A stretch of DNA of 64,000 nucleotides from Glandiceps talaboti (GCF_964340395.1 NC_135568.1:14566776-14630775), one strand, 5' to 3'; shown: positions 13,525 to 24,882, numbered from the stretch's first letter. Notes: generated by a model not told the origin, from the sequence alone. Numbers and translations are program-made.

Positions 13525-14700
13525 CATCCATGCATACATATCACATGATTGCACAGAGAGTGAAGTTAAATTTCTCGTGGCTTTACAGAAAAAATAGAAT
13601 TCAAGAAATAGTATCAAATTTGTCAGTACTAAATACTCAGAATTTAGACATGCATCAACTTGAAATGAGAGATGTGTGAAATCCAAATGCAAGACTGGAA
13701 TTTGTAGGCTGCAAGACTGTATTTTGTTGGCTGCCGTCAAAACCTTCGAAGTCATATTGATACAATTTCATCTATTCTCCGTTTACTGTTACAGATATCA
13801 AAGTTGCCCCTAGAGGTAACCCCACATCAAAATTCTCTAATATTCCGAGAGATCGCTACTTTTTTTGCGCAATGAAGAGATATGTGTTAAATTTGCCTGT
13901 TTAGGGAGACATGAAATTCAAGTTATGATTATTGACATGAAATTTGATCTGAGAGTAGTCAGAAAATTTCTTGCCTGTTAACAGAAGTGAGATGAAATAT
14001 TCTAGTGATGTAGTAAAATTTGTCTGTCGTGGGAGATATGTGAAATTCAAGTTTTCGATTACGCCATCAAATTTGCACACAGAGGGGTCGTTAAATTAAA
14101 AAATGCTTGCGTGTTTATAGATGTATTATTATATTGAGACAGTAGAATTTGTCGTTAATGTGATCCATGAAATTCAAGTCAACAACTGAGACATTAAATA
14201 CCAATAGTGCAAGTCAGCATATTTTGACTGCTAACGCAAAGGAAAGTTAAGCATCACCATAAAGAAACTATCGCTGTACAGAGATGTGAAATTCACACAG
14301 ATGGGGCACCAAAATAATTATTTTTTACAAAGATATGATATTCCTAGAGATTGTAAAACTTGTCTGTCATGGGAGATGCATGAATTCAAATTTTTAAAAT
14401 TTTGAAATTAACATCAAATTTGAACAAAGATGTGATGAATGAAGTAGTTATAGGGGTCATGGGGTTAAAGTAGTTAGAGAGGTCATAAGGTCAAGGGTTT
14501 CACATGCTGGACCCTCAGTCCGTTGACACTGATGATTTTCTTGTAGTAGGTACTCATGCAGCAGGCATGCATCAACTTGTCTTGAGATAGAAAAGTGAGA
14601 AAACAGTTACAAGAGATCTATGGAATTCAAGTTCACGATTATAGTTATAGACATCACATTAGGGTATATATCAAGTCAAATTTCTCGTTTGCAGAGATAG
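13440..14700 (+). repeat. Degenerate long-period tandem repeat
   Basis: A module of the form GGAGAYATGWGAAATTCAAGTT, then ATTA and CATCAAATTTG, recurs at about 13497, 13590, 13905, 14035, 14165, 14290, 14370 and 14615. Spacing in the better part is roughly 80-130 bp. Units are heavily diverged. The short open frames inside have no recognisable protein feature. Confidence 0.6.
14429..14644 (+). repeat. Direct duplication, right copy
   Basis: Second copy of the 13321-13524 block, offset by about 1.11 kb. Identity is high by eye, which makes it younger than the degenerate repeat it encloses. Confidence 0.8.
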
Positions 14701-14775
14701 ACACAGACTATAGAGATTCTAAAAGATACTGGTATATAGGGCAGTGTTGGGTGAATTCAAGCTATAATAAAATCA

Positions 14776-15066
14776 TATATAAAAGTTATTTTATCGCAAG
14801 CAGGAAATGTCACCTTGTCCAAATATTTCGTTTAGACTCGATTGATTTTTTCAGTGGAGTGAATTTGTTTTCACCAGGTGTTAAAAATTAATGGCGTCAC
14901 ATGATTATTGACCAATGCTTTGGAATGAGAAGCTGATCGTATGCGTGTGACCACTGCAACAACAACAACCCCCACCCCCACCCCACCCCCCATCTATGTT
15001 CATTGTAGGCTTCTCCTTTCTGTTATAGATTTTCTGCTTGTGATAGAAAATAACCTTTTATATATA
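14776..15066. mobile_element. Module M: inverted-arm element ending in TATATA
   Basis: The left arm starts TATATAAAAGTTATTTTATC and continues into GCAAGCAGGAAAT. The right arm is its inverse complement, ending with CTGCTTGTGATAGAAAATAA then CCTTTTATATATA. The same arm sequence occurs at 24657-24775, again abutting a TA tract and next to a hammerhead unit. On the plus strand the right arm is followed directly by TATATACC and then by the degenerate hammerhead unit at 15074. Inferred to be part of a Penelope-like or retrozyme-like element. Confidence 0.6.
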
Positions 15067-15073
15067 CCGAGAT

Positions 15074-15230
15074 ATATATCATGAAACCAAGTTGATGAAT
15101 CGCTTTGGATCTCTGTGTAATCAAATTACTTGACTCAGTGAAGCGTACTTGATCAGCATAGCTACAAGCAGAATACCATTCTCTACTGTAGTCAGCTGTC
15201 ATCACAGATACATTAGATATAACTGATTCA
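15074..15230 (+). mobile_element. Degenerate hammerhead-type unit (copy 3)
   Basis: Begins with ATATATATC like the other two hammerhead units. It then reads AAGTTGATGAATCGC, followed by CTCTGTGTAATCAA, aligning loosely with the core at 16057-16101. Its 3' part CAGCTGTCATCACAGATAC, then ATTAGATATAAC, matches 16204-16240. Core residues are mutated (TTGATGA instead of CTGATGA, and no GAAA), so this copy should be catalytically dead. Confidence 0.5.
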
Positions 15231-15625
15231 ACCATGTTATTTTTAGAATCAAAAAGATTATGTCACTAATTATTATGTAAATGATAATTCTGACATCACT
15301 TTATCATAAGTATATGTTTGATACAGCTAATACTAATACATCGATTTGTTCTATTTTTTGCCTTGATGTGTTCTTTCTTTATTTATTTTCTGTAACTTTT
15401 CCATTGTACATTAATTGCACCTAAGACTGGTGGCCAAAGTATCGAATAAACCATAATTATATATGTGTGTAATGGTACAAAAGTAAAGAGAATTGTTTAG
15501 CGAAACATTTTAATCAAAAAGTGAAGTTCTTGACGGTCTCCTTGTAGTCATATATGTATATACCAACTATCAATATTATAATTATAATATAATGTTATAT
15601 TTTGTAATAATCAATCTAGCTCAAA

Positions 15626-15907
15626 CTGGTAATCGAGGCTTTGGTTTACTATATAAGATAGACACAAACTAAAACTAGTGTATAACATGTTGATGCAGTC
15701 TCATTAGGGCAGCTCTCAGTAAGCTAGTTCCGTAAACTTGGCAGTCTACTGTTTTGGGACTTCCAATGTTTACACTAGCTTGATCACAGGGTGATGAGAT
15801 GTACGCAACAGAGGAACCACTATCCTCCACTTCTGTAATCTATGTCATTGAACAACAATAGTTTTAGTTTGTGTCTATCTTAGTAAAACTGAAGCCTTAA
15901 TTACCAG
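15626..15907. mobile_element. TIR element T4 (282 bp)
   Basis: Terminal inverted repeats of about 48 bp. The left begins CTGGTAATCGAGGCTTTGGT and contains GATAGACACAAACTAAAACT; the right carries AGTTTTAGTTTGTGTCTATC and ends TTACCAG. The interior is unrelated between the halves and has no coding potential. I could not settle a target duplication. A partial right end of the same family lies at 17349-17450. Confidence 0.75.
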
Positions 15908-15978
15908 AGTCATATATTTTCAATCACTTTCATATTCCTGTGTTCAGTTCGGTTCATTTCGGTTGAGGGATGAGGTAT

Positions 15979-15980
<2 letters not shown>

Positions 15981-16056
<76 letters not shown>
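15981..16056. repeat. (TA)38 microsatellite
   Basis: Uninterrupted AT dinucleotide tract directly upstream of the hammerhead-type unit. Open frames of YIYIYI across it are artefacts. Confidence 0.98.
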
Positions 16057-16058
<2 letters not shown>

Positions 16059-16101
16059 TGTCTGATGATCGCACAATGCGTGAAACTCTGAGTAACAACC
16101 A
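16057..16101 (+). ncRNA. Candidate type I hammerhead ribozyme HHR-A
   Basis: Conserved core seen in order: CTGATGA (16062-16068), helix II CGCA/TGCG with loop CAA (16070-16080), GAAA (16082-16085), helix III ACT/AGT with loop CTG (16085-16093), and cleavage triplet GTA (16092-16094). Helix I is TTGT (16058-16061) with ACAA (16095-16098). Predicted cleavage follows 16094. A U-U mismatch (16069/16081) sits at the base of helix II, where a G-C pair is usual, so activity is uncertain. The very short helix III is typical of hammerheads in Penelope-like elements and animal retrozymes. Confidence 0.7.
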
Positions 16102-16183
16102 AGAAAGAGTTCCAGTACTACCAAAACTATTATGCTCTGCCACTGCGGTATAGAGCACTGTCTTAGCAGATTGATACTCACCG
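16057..16183 (+). mobile_element. Hammerhead-bearing unit A between TA tracts
   Basis: About 127 bp between (TA)38 and a short GATATATATA. Contents in order: hammerhead motif, a linker of about 33 bp, then a block GCTCTGC ... GTATAGAGCACTGT (16134-16161) that is shared with unit B at 24437-24591. Further downstream similarity to copy 3 continues to about 16240. There is no open frame. Most likely a terminal repeat of a Penelope-like element or a small non-autonomous retrozyme; the enzyme source is not in this window. Confidence 0.6.
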
Positions 16184-16919
16184 ATATATATAAACTGTAC
16201 TCAGCTGTCATCAGAGATACTGTAACATTAGATATAACATATAATCACATCCCTTTAGTTCACATGTGTAGGCAGAGTGTCGTGTGTGTTGTCTTAACTC
16301 ATTACACATTCTTAACTAAATCACAATATGAACAAATCACCTTTCGTTAATAGACCCAATAATATTATGCATTACCTCTAGTTATTTCTAAAATCTACTT
16401 AATATCAAAATTAAATGCGCATGGCATTTTTTTTTACTGAAATTGCACCCAATGGGAACTGACACTAGAGTGAAAACCGTACATAGTTGTATATATACTA
16501 TATATACATTTTTACCATAACATTGAACATATAATAATCACTATATTATGAATACACATGAGAGTGTATAATCAAGATCAATCAGCTAAGATTCTAAGCT
16601 GTTATTCATTGTTACAAGTCACCATCACTTGGCAATCAAGCTATTTTGCATATTATAAAGCCTTGTTTTTGCAGTTAGTACAATTTTTACATGAACAGAT
16701 TGTTGCTTTGTTTTGTGTTTTTGTTATTTTGTTTGTTTTTGTTTTATTGCAAGTTGAAAAGTAATTGTCCAAACAAGAAAAAGACAAATTTTCTAGTACT
16801 GTTACTACTGTATACATTTGTAACCAAAAACTTTTTTTTCTTTAAATATTGAAAACTGCAATTTAAAAAGATGCCATTTGTCATCATAGTTTACAGTCTC
16901 CTATTTGAATTGTTAGATA

Positions 16920-17292
16920 TTATTCCACAATATTTTTCCTCGTTCAGCCAAGGAAAATATGAGTGACCTAAGGGGCCTTTGTCACTACAAGTCGCTAGAC
17001 AAGTATATTGACAACCCTTAGGTCATGAGCATTTTCCGGCTGAATGAAGAAAAATAGTGCGAAATGATAGAATTATACCATCGCCAGTAGTATAAAAAAC
17101 AAATTGGGGAAAATATGGCAATTTTCAGCATTTAGACTCATATTTCAAACACAGTAGAACCAATGATGTAGATACGTGTTGTCGTAACATAGACATGCAT
17201 TGTCGTAACATAAACATGCGTTGTCGTGATGTGGAACAACCAGAGTTTATATTCCATATTTTGTTGTTCAACTTGGCTTATGCATGGTGTAG
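16920..17292 (+). mobile_element. Hairpin-headed repeat, family H, copy 1
   Basis: The first 130 bp or so form an imperfect inverted repeat: AATATTTTTCCTCGTTCAGC pairs with GGCTGAATGAAGAAAAATA, and GTGACCTAAGG pairs with CCTTAGGTCAT. A non-palindromic tail of about 240 bp follows, carrying ACTCATATTTCAAACACAG, two or three near-repeats of 'gttgtcgtaacatagaca', and TATTCCATATTTTGTTGTTC. It has no coding capacity. Copies 2 and 3 are at 18651 and 46079 in the same orientation. The superfamily is unknown. Confidence 0.8.
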
Positions 17293-17348
17293 TACATGAA
17301 GTAATTTCCTTTGAAAATTTTAAATCTTAGGATCTAAATTCACTGTTG

Positions 17349-17450
17349 ACCATTCTTGAGTCTCAACCCCCACTATCACCCACTTGTGTAATCTACCACA
17401 TTGAACAGCAACAGTTTTAATTTGTGCCCTTCCTCGTAAACTAAACTTAT
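17349..17450 (+). mobile_element. Partial right end of TIR family T4
   Basis: The segment 'cattgaacagcaacagttttaatttgtg' and its flank align with the right end of the 15626-15907 element. The left end is missing. Confidence 0.5.
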
Positions 17451-18650
17451 ACTGCCGCTGTAGTAACTATACTTTTTGTGAAAAAAAGTGGAGCGAAAAT
17501 GTGAAAAAGTGTATTTCCACTCAAATGTGTGTGAAATAAATACATTCACTCTCTTAGTTTGAGTAAGTTTATCCAAAATTAGCTTGAGTCATTCATCCAT
17601 AGAGAGCATAGGCTAGTTTGTGTAACATATGGATAACACATGGCGAGTAATAGGAGATGAAAAGAAAGGAATTCTTTTAGATTTGAAGTGCTGTAAACAC
17701 AAACCATTCAATGTAAGTTACTCTTAGTTGTAGACTGAGATGATACATCACTGGTATGTGTTTGTTTGTCACTGTGTATTGTTGGTTTATTTGTTTACCT
17801 CTATCCTTTGTTGTTTTATGTGTGTGGTGGCATGTATTGATGTTGTATTGTGTTTGAGTCTCTCTATTGTTTGTTTTGTTGTTTACCATTGTCTATTGTT
17901 GATTTAGTTGTCTACGGTTGTCTATTGTTCTATTTGTTTGGTATAGTGTATTGATGTGTTATTGTATTTGCTTTTATCTACTATTGTTCATACACAAGTT
18001 ATCTTCTTCCACTTTTGACTGGAAAACAGACATACTTCAAACAAATCACTTGTCCATCTTCAGTGTCTATCTGGATCTGACAGAATAATCCAAATTTTCT
18101 GGAGGTGTTGAGTAACCAGAGGTGTGAAAAGGTTAGCTTCAATATATGTAAATATATGTAAATATATGTGAATATATGTAAATTCAGGTGTGAAAGTGCT
18201 TGTCACTTATTTGTGTACATACATCTATAACTGTGCACTGGCTACTGTTGTTCTATTTATTTACTGCTTTGTCTGTAGTTATTTTATTTCTTTTTGATAA
18301 ACCACATGAGCTGCTAGTTCATTTTCATTATTTCTTGTTAAACTTTTTAGAATTGTAAACTTTCACCAAAATAGTGATTGACAGTTTAGAAAACAGAGTC
18401 CAACTTCACAAGATATCCTGCTCTATAATCATGCTGAGGGCCTGTAACCTTAACAAAACCGAGCTGTCGCAATTTCCGATTTGTCACTAAGACCTAATGT
18501 TATGGGCAACCTTCGGAAATCACTATTAGAAAATCAAGAACTATGGCCCGAAATCACAGGATTCGTGATTGTCTGGGTACGATGACTGTGACTTGTATCT
18601 CAAAATTAAGACAGGAAAAGCCTTGTTAGTTAACCTGACATTATTAAATG
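17451..18650. other. No gene seen
   Basis: Includes a TTG/TGT-rich zone (about 17750-17960) with loosely repeated 'tgtctattgttg' words and four tandem 'aatatatgt' words near 18140-18180. No exon-like feature. Confidence 0.5.
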
Positions 18651-18995
18651 TTGTTCCCCAATATTTTGCTTCGTTCAGCCAAGGAAATTACAAGTGACCT
18701 ATCGGCCCTAATTGTCACTATGAGTCGCTAGACAACCCTTAGGTCATGAGTATTTTCCAGCTGAATGAAGGAAAATATTGGGGAATAATATAATGATACC
18801 ATCGCCAGTTATATAGACAAAAAATCGGGGAAAGTAAATGGCAATTTTGAACGTTTTGACTCATATCTCGAACACAGCAGAACCAACGATGTAGACACAC
18901 GTTGTCATGACATAGACTCCCGTTGTCATGACATAGAACGACCAGAGTATATATTCCATATTTTTTGTTGAACCTGGTTTGTGCATAGTATATAT
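18651..18995 (+). mobile_element. Hairpin-headed repeat, family H, copy 2
   Basis: Best-preserved hairpin of the family: CCCCAATATTTTGCTTCGTT at the start pairs with AATGAAGGAAAATATTGGGG ending near 18783, with the loop around TCGCTAGACAA. The tail matches copy 1, including TATTCCATATTTTTTGTTG. Confidence 0.82.
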
Positions 18996-18999
18996 AATG

Positions 19000-19894
19000 G
19001 GGAAAGTGTTCCTAATGATGGTGGCAATACATCAGCAAGAAATTGGAATTCGATTCTCACACAACTGTTTGAGTGTGTGAGTTATAATTTATAAACCAGT
19101 GAACTATGTGGCCATGAAAGTAAATTCTCACAAGATATGAACAAGGTTAGCCTAACCTAGATTTTGCCATGATGTCCCAAATCACAATGGATTCTGTACA
19201 AGCATTAAAGTATGACTTAAAGACAGATAGTTGGATGTCAAAGTAGAAATAGATTATCTTGATAAATCAAAACTAATAACCTAGGAGTCCTGGAGAGCTG
19301 AAAGGGCTTATCACTGCTGTATGTAATATTTTATGCATACATAATTAATTCATATTGATATGCATAATAAATTGAAACACATACATACATAATATTGACA
19401 GGGTATGTATCATTTATGAATATCTTGGCTATACTTTGAAGGTGTTTTCAACTTCACAAAAATGCCTCAGGCGAAAAAAAGATTTGAAATAGACTAAGAA
19501 AAAGTGACCTACATTCCTTTTGTAATAAGAGTGAATGTTCACGGACAGTACGTTCATAGTATAAAGTGAAAATTTCTACTCGCAGATTCAAAAAAAATAT
19601 CGAATCCTGAATTTTCTTATTATTATTTTTAATTCTTAAACAAACGTGCTACACTACGTCTCGGTGCAATTTGTACAACAAACTAACAACTAAAAATTAA
19701 AAATAATACAACAGCTATGAAAACACAGAAAAAGAACCCCCAGTAAAATGTCTCAGAAGAAAGGGCTTCTACAAAATCAATGTATTTTCCCAAAACTGTG
19801 CACTGTGATTCATGCACAAATGTAAAAAAAAAAAAATTATAATGAAGACAGAGCTCCATCCCTGACTTTATCAGTAATATTGAATAATCCACAT
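19000..19894. other. No gene seen
   Basis: AT-rich with A runs near 19828. Open frames are short and featureless. Confidence 0.5.
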
Positions 19895-20217
19895 TTAAAG
19901 TGACCATATGGATGAGGATTGGGTATTTATTGTGGATTTTTAATTTATAAAACAAGTTTATCATGGCTTCCTACTTGAAAAATCCAATATATGAAAACAT
20001 ATTGATTTGTAACTCAATACAGTGCAAATGTGAAAGTTTGTTATTGTACATACAATAACATACATTTTCCTCATTTGTTGTGAGTTTGTGGTCTATGTTG
20101 TTTCACATTAATTTTTTTCAAGTTGGAAGTCATATTAAAATTATTTTATATATAAATTCAAATTCCAAAATAAATACCCAATCGTCATCCACTGATGGCC
20201 ACTTTAATAATTATTTT
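19895..20217. mobile_element. Palindromic MITE, family T1, copy 3 (TTAA-flanked)
   Basis: TTAA at 19895-19898 and 20214-20217. The ends are AGTGACCATATGGATGAG and CGTCATCCACTGATGGCCACT. The interior follows the other T1 copies, with a deletion shortening it to 323 bp. Confidence 0.85.
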
Positions 20218-20285
20218 TCAGTCTTTGTGTCACATGAGAGTACCATGAAAGTAAGTCCTGTATTCTTAAAAAATGTTCATCAGGC

Positions 20286-20600
20286 CGGAAAAACATAGTA
20301 ATAATACGTACTTGTACTATGACCAAGTTTTGAATTACTTACGAGTAACATTTTGCCTGTTCAGGTCGACAGGCTTTGTCAAACTCTCCGTTTGCTGGCT
20401 TTACTGCTAGGTGGCGTATTGGTGATGGCGCGATCGTAGAGATGATGGCATTACACATCCTTAAACGCCGACATCAGATCAGTAAAACGTAGTAATAATA
20501 CGTTATTGTACTATGACCAACTTAGGGTTGAATTATTGACGAGTAACATTTCACCTGTTCAGATCGACAAGCTTTGCCAAACAGTCTGTTTGCTGGCTTC
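20286..20600 (+). repeat. Tandem duplication, period about 196 bp
   Basis: 'tagtaataatacgt ... tgtactatgaccaa ... gagtaacatttt ... gtttgctggctt' occurs at 20296-20400 and again at 20490-20600, with about 80 bp of unmatched spacer between. Two units only. Confidence 0.75.
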
Positions 20601-20639
20601 TCCATGATCGCTAGGATAACTCCTATATTACTTCGTGCG

Positions 20640-21200
20640 ATTAGAATTTCCCAGATCAGATTTGAACAAAAAGTTACAAATGAAATGTGAAAATATATAT
20701 TTTAATAAAACATTCATTTCATGACTTTTTTTTCGATATTGTTTTCTTCAGCTTTTGCGTAAACTATATGAGCACCATATAAATCTACATTTGTGAGTGA
20801 AATGTCATGGAATGGATTTGAAACAAAGTGACAAATGAAATATAAAAATATGGTGTTGAAACACTTCATATTCTGAAGAAAAAAAAATTCTGAAATTATA
20901 TTTCAGCTTTCATATTTGTGACTAAAGTGTTCTGGGTTTAAAATGGAGAATATTACAAATGAATGTGAAGAATCGGTTTTTAATGAAAATGTTTTGAAAT
21001 ATATTTCCAAAATTTTTTTTTTTTTCTTCAGTCTTTGCCTATAACTATTGGGAATACCCTAAAATGAAAGGAGTTGTGATTAACCCTGTCATCACAATGC
21101 TATACAACTGGATTTAAACAAGATTTTACACTTGAAATGTCGAAAGAAAAAAAATCAAATTGTGTTTTGAAATCGTGTGAAAAAAATGCTGAGTCATCAT
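20640..21200 (+). repeat. Degenerate AT-rich repeat
   Basis: Similar blocks at about 20660, 20815 and 20940: 'gatttgaaacaaagtgacaa' followed by 'atgaaat' and later 'ttttcttcagc'. Period roughly 130-165 bp. Boundaries are vague. Confidence 0.45.
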
Positions 21201-23290
21201 ATTGCTATGATATACTGTTGAATTTAATGAGACATGTCTTTAAACAAATGAAGCATGGCGGCCTACTGTTTATGTCATTTACCCTTATCTTAGCTTATGT
21301 ACAAAGTTGACAAGAAATATGTATACATCAAAGTATGTAGTCCATGCAATTTCCTAAGATTACTTTAGGGGTGATCTCAAATTGTCGCCTGAGTTGAAGA
21401 AATGGAATTCATACAATTTCATGAATTATAATTTTTCCTGAAACAGAAGGGAATGGTGATGACACAGCATAGGGTTTAAGGGTGATGCACAGCCTAGGGT
21501 GACATTTAAATTTCTCAGTAAAATATGTAAATCCACTTTTAATAAACGTATTTAGATACATTTGAATAAGAATTAGCAAGGGGCAAACAGGAAATGTACA
21601 GATAAATCGACCTCAAACTGTGACTGGAATTGAAATGTTTGTGTTTTGCTGGGGAGTCTGATGCGCCCTCAACGATGATTCTCTGTATCCCCCGGTCCAT
21701 ATCGGCATTTTGTAGAAGGTACGGATGCCGTCAACATGGACTAGTATTCAGACGCCTGCTGGCGATTTCACCTCAAAATCTCAGACGGAGGGTGAGTAAA
21801 TAAATATAACGTTTTTTTATTTAGATGTGTTTCTCACTTTCCTATCCTATCATATCATCCTTCATTGGATGAGAAATTGGAGTTCAGAAATTGGTCTGAG
21901 CTCAGTAAAATTGGGTACTTTCTTTGCTAGGTTACATAAATTATGTAGAACATCTAATGTGCACTAATCAGTAGTTTAGAGGCTGTCCACTTTCAATCCT
22001 TGTCCACGTCTGGAGGAATAAGAATTAGTCATGAACCAAAAGTTGTTTATTCAAATGAGTTTGCATCCTGATATGACGAATGGACCATATTTGGGCATTA
22101 TGTGACTATCCATATCAAACACTAAATTTACTATTTGGTCGAATTCTGCAATTGATAAACACATGTATGATGTTAAATTGCTGTGTTGGTGGCTTTGCCT
22201 GAATTTGAAAATTTCATTTCGGCTTCTCATTCCTCTAGACCTGGTGAAGGATTCAAAGCCACGGATAGTGTCTAGACTAAAGTAATTGCAGACCATTCAA
22301 ATCAGGTATATGCTAGGGAGTTCAACCCTATTCAAATCCCTAACAAAACCTTTAACCTAACTCCCTAGCATTGATACAAATACTATATATTGTACCGACA
22401 TCGGTACACTGGTTAATTTTGTTGCCCTTTTGCTGAAACGATTTACTTTTACTCTAGGGCATGTGGTAATGTGAGAAGCCCCTTAATTGGCGATTAATGA
22501 ATAACTGCTTGAGACTGACCTGAGCCAACCTTCAATGAAGTCGATCAAAAGGAGTGCTATTTAAGTAGTTGTTACTGACTTCATAGAAAATGTCTCTATC
22601 CTAAACCAGACATGGTAATATAGACCAATTTAACTAAATAGTCTGTACTTTTTCCTGGTCACGCTATAAAAATAGAAACCGTTCACGTAATGTGTTCTAA
22701 AAATCATTACAGTCACTTTCTGAAAACCTCATGTACATTCTGTTGCCATGGTAACAGTCACTTCGCACATGTCCTTTTTTTTTACGACCTGAATTGGCTT
22801 TCTGTCATTCCAGATTTTACTGCGTGATTGTTGTACGTTCGACCTATTTATGCATGGTATTGTCATTTTGGATTCTGTGACCGAATTGATACGAACACAA
22901 CTCTGTTAATGAAATTTTAATAATGTATGTGTCATTGGAAGCATGTTTTTATGCCCTCTGTTTAATGACTAATTCCAATCAGTGCCTGTTAGCAGACGGA
23001 AATTGTATGTGGTGATGTTGTCAAATGTCTTACTCATTTTGTCAAGAAAATGAGTTGTTGAATCAATGCCATAATTGTGTCACAAATTGAGTTGGGTTTT
23101 TTTTCACTTAATAGAAATTGGTTGAAATTCATTCATTGGAAACCTGAATTTACAGGAGTAGCTTTCGTCCGTCCATCTGTCTATCTGTATGTGTGTGTAT
23201 GTGTGTGTGTGTATCCATGGCTCTCTAAAACAAATGCAACTTGACAATCACTGAATGTACAAGTGTGACTATAGGAGTGGCTTCCTTCCT
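21201..23290. other. No gene seen
   Basis: Mixed single-copy-looking sequence with a slightly higher GC patch near 21650-21780. No splice-bounded open frame was found. A (GT)n-rich stretch lies near 23185-23212. Confidence 0.5.
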
Positions 23291-23337
23291 TTGAGCACAG
23301 CATAGGAAAGCGCTATGTAAGAACCCAACATTATTAT
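23291..23337 (+). mobile_element. 3' tail fragment of SINE family S1
   Basis: TTGAGCACAGCATAGGAAAG then CGCTATGTAAGAACCCAACATTATTAT matches the S1 tail at about 10983-11025. It is followed directly by (CTGT)n, which may have grown from the SINE tail. Confidence 0.7.
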
Positions 23338-23531
23338 CTGTCTGTCTGTCTGTGTCTGTCTGGGTGTGTGTGTGTGTGTGTGTTTGTTTCCATGTCTCTC
23401 TAAAACAAATACAACTTGACAATCACACCTACATGTTTACAGCAAAATGATATGTCATATACTAGTACTCTAAGTACTATGTGTAGGTCTACAGACTACA
23501 GTATAAAATATTTTTTTATGGGTAGTAATTA

Positions 23532-23605
23532 AAGTAGGTAAAAATCTACCTGAGTTCCCAACTTTAAGTCATTTTACCAGGGTCCCCACCAAAAGTAATA
23601 TGTGT
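23532..23605 (+). mobile_element. LINE 3' UTR fragment (partner at 36778)
   Basis: 'gtaggtaaaaatctacctgagttc' then 'cattttaccagggtccccaccaaaa' matches 36781-36840. At 36778 this sequence leads into a retroposon tail, so this is probably a truncated piece of the same family. Confidence 0.55.
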
Positions 23606-24059
23606 TAGTTATCTGTGGTTTGGGGAACGATACAAAGTTTACCAGGTTGTCCCATTGCAGCTGTCGAACCATGGTTTCCCAGAGCTTAGTAAACACTCTG
23701 CCGAACAAGTTCCTTAAAAAACACATTTATCAAGTTTTTGCTAGTCTAGCACAGTAGCAGCTACACCCTCAGGCAGTTCAGGTAATTTTAAAAGCAACCA
23801 TAAGTCACACAGCGCCAAAAGCTCTGTCAAGGACTATAAGCCTTCGAGCTGTGCAACAGACGAGCTGTCATCCTCAGATTTAATTCAGCAACTAAGCTTC
23901 CAAGCAAAACATTGAAGTCCCGCTACAGGACTAAAGTTTTGCATGTGGAACTTAGGTCAGAAACTCAAATTGTTTTTATAGTCAACCACAAATATTCTGA
24001 ATATTAAAATTATATGTTAATTAACCCAAAGAGATTTCTTGGATGGTTTCATGATATTA

Positions 24060-24591
<532 letters not shown>

Positions 24592-24656
<65 letters not shown>
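24592..24656. repeat. (TA)32 microsatellite
   Basis: Pure TA tract between hammerhead unit B and module M. Confidence 0.97.
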
Positions 24657-24659
<3 letters not shown>

Positions 24660-24775
24660 GTTATTTTGTCACAAGCAGGAAATGTTACCTTGTCCAAATA
24701 TTTCACTCTACTGAAGAAGTAAATCAAGTCTAGATGAAATATTTGAACAAGGTAGTATTTACTGCTTGTGCAATA
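24657..24775. mobile_element. Module M, second copy
   Basis: Arm 'cacaagcaggaaatgttacc' plus 'ttgtccaaatatttca' is inversely repeated as 'tgaaatatttgaacaaggta' plus 'gtatttactgcttgtg', with a loop of about 30 bp. It starts AAGGTTATTTTGT right after the TA tract. Same arm sequence as 14776-15066. Confidence 0.65.
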
Positions 24776-24825
24776 TAATAATATATATGCTAATTGATTG
24801 TTTCCATAGTAATTGGATCAAAGGA

Positions 24826-24882
24826 AAGTAGATTAGATTAGACTAGATTAGATTAGATTAGACTAGATTAGATTAGATTAAA
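24826..24882 (+). repeat. (GATTA)n pentanucleotide repeat
   Basis: Alternating AGATT/AGACT words over about 55 bp. Confidence 0.85.

Noticed and set aside
14595-14891. 98-codon open frame containing 'YWYIGQ' as a GIY-YIG endonuclease remnant
   Set aside because: Only a few residues resemble the motif, the rest of the fold is absent, and the frame runs into the repeat region and module M. Tempting because of the nearby hammerhead units, but not supported.
15410-15465. 'gcacctaagactggtggccaaagtatcg' as a Penelope-like 3' end
   Set aside because: It recalls sequences near the ends of such elements, but I cannot confirm this by eye and there is no second copy here.
24714-24770. CTGAAGA ... GAAA inside module M as a hammerhead
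   Set aside because: Helices I and II do not pair convincingly. The match is explained by the inverted arms of the module.
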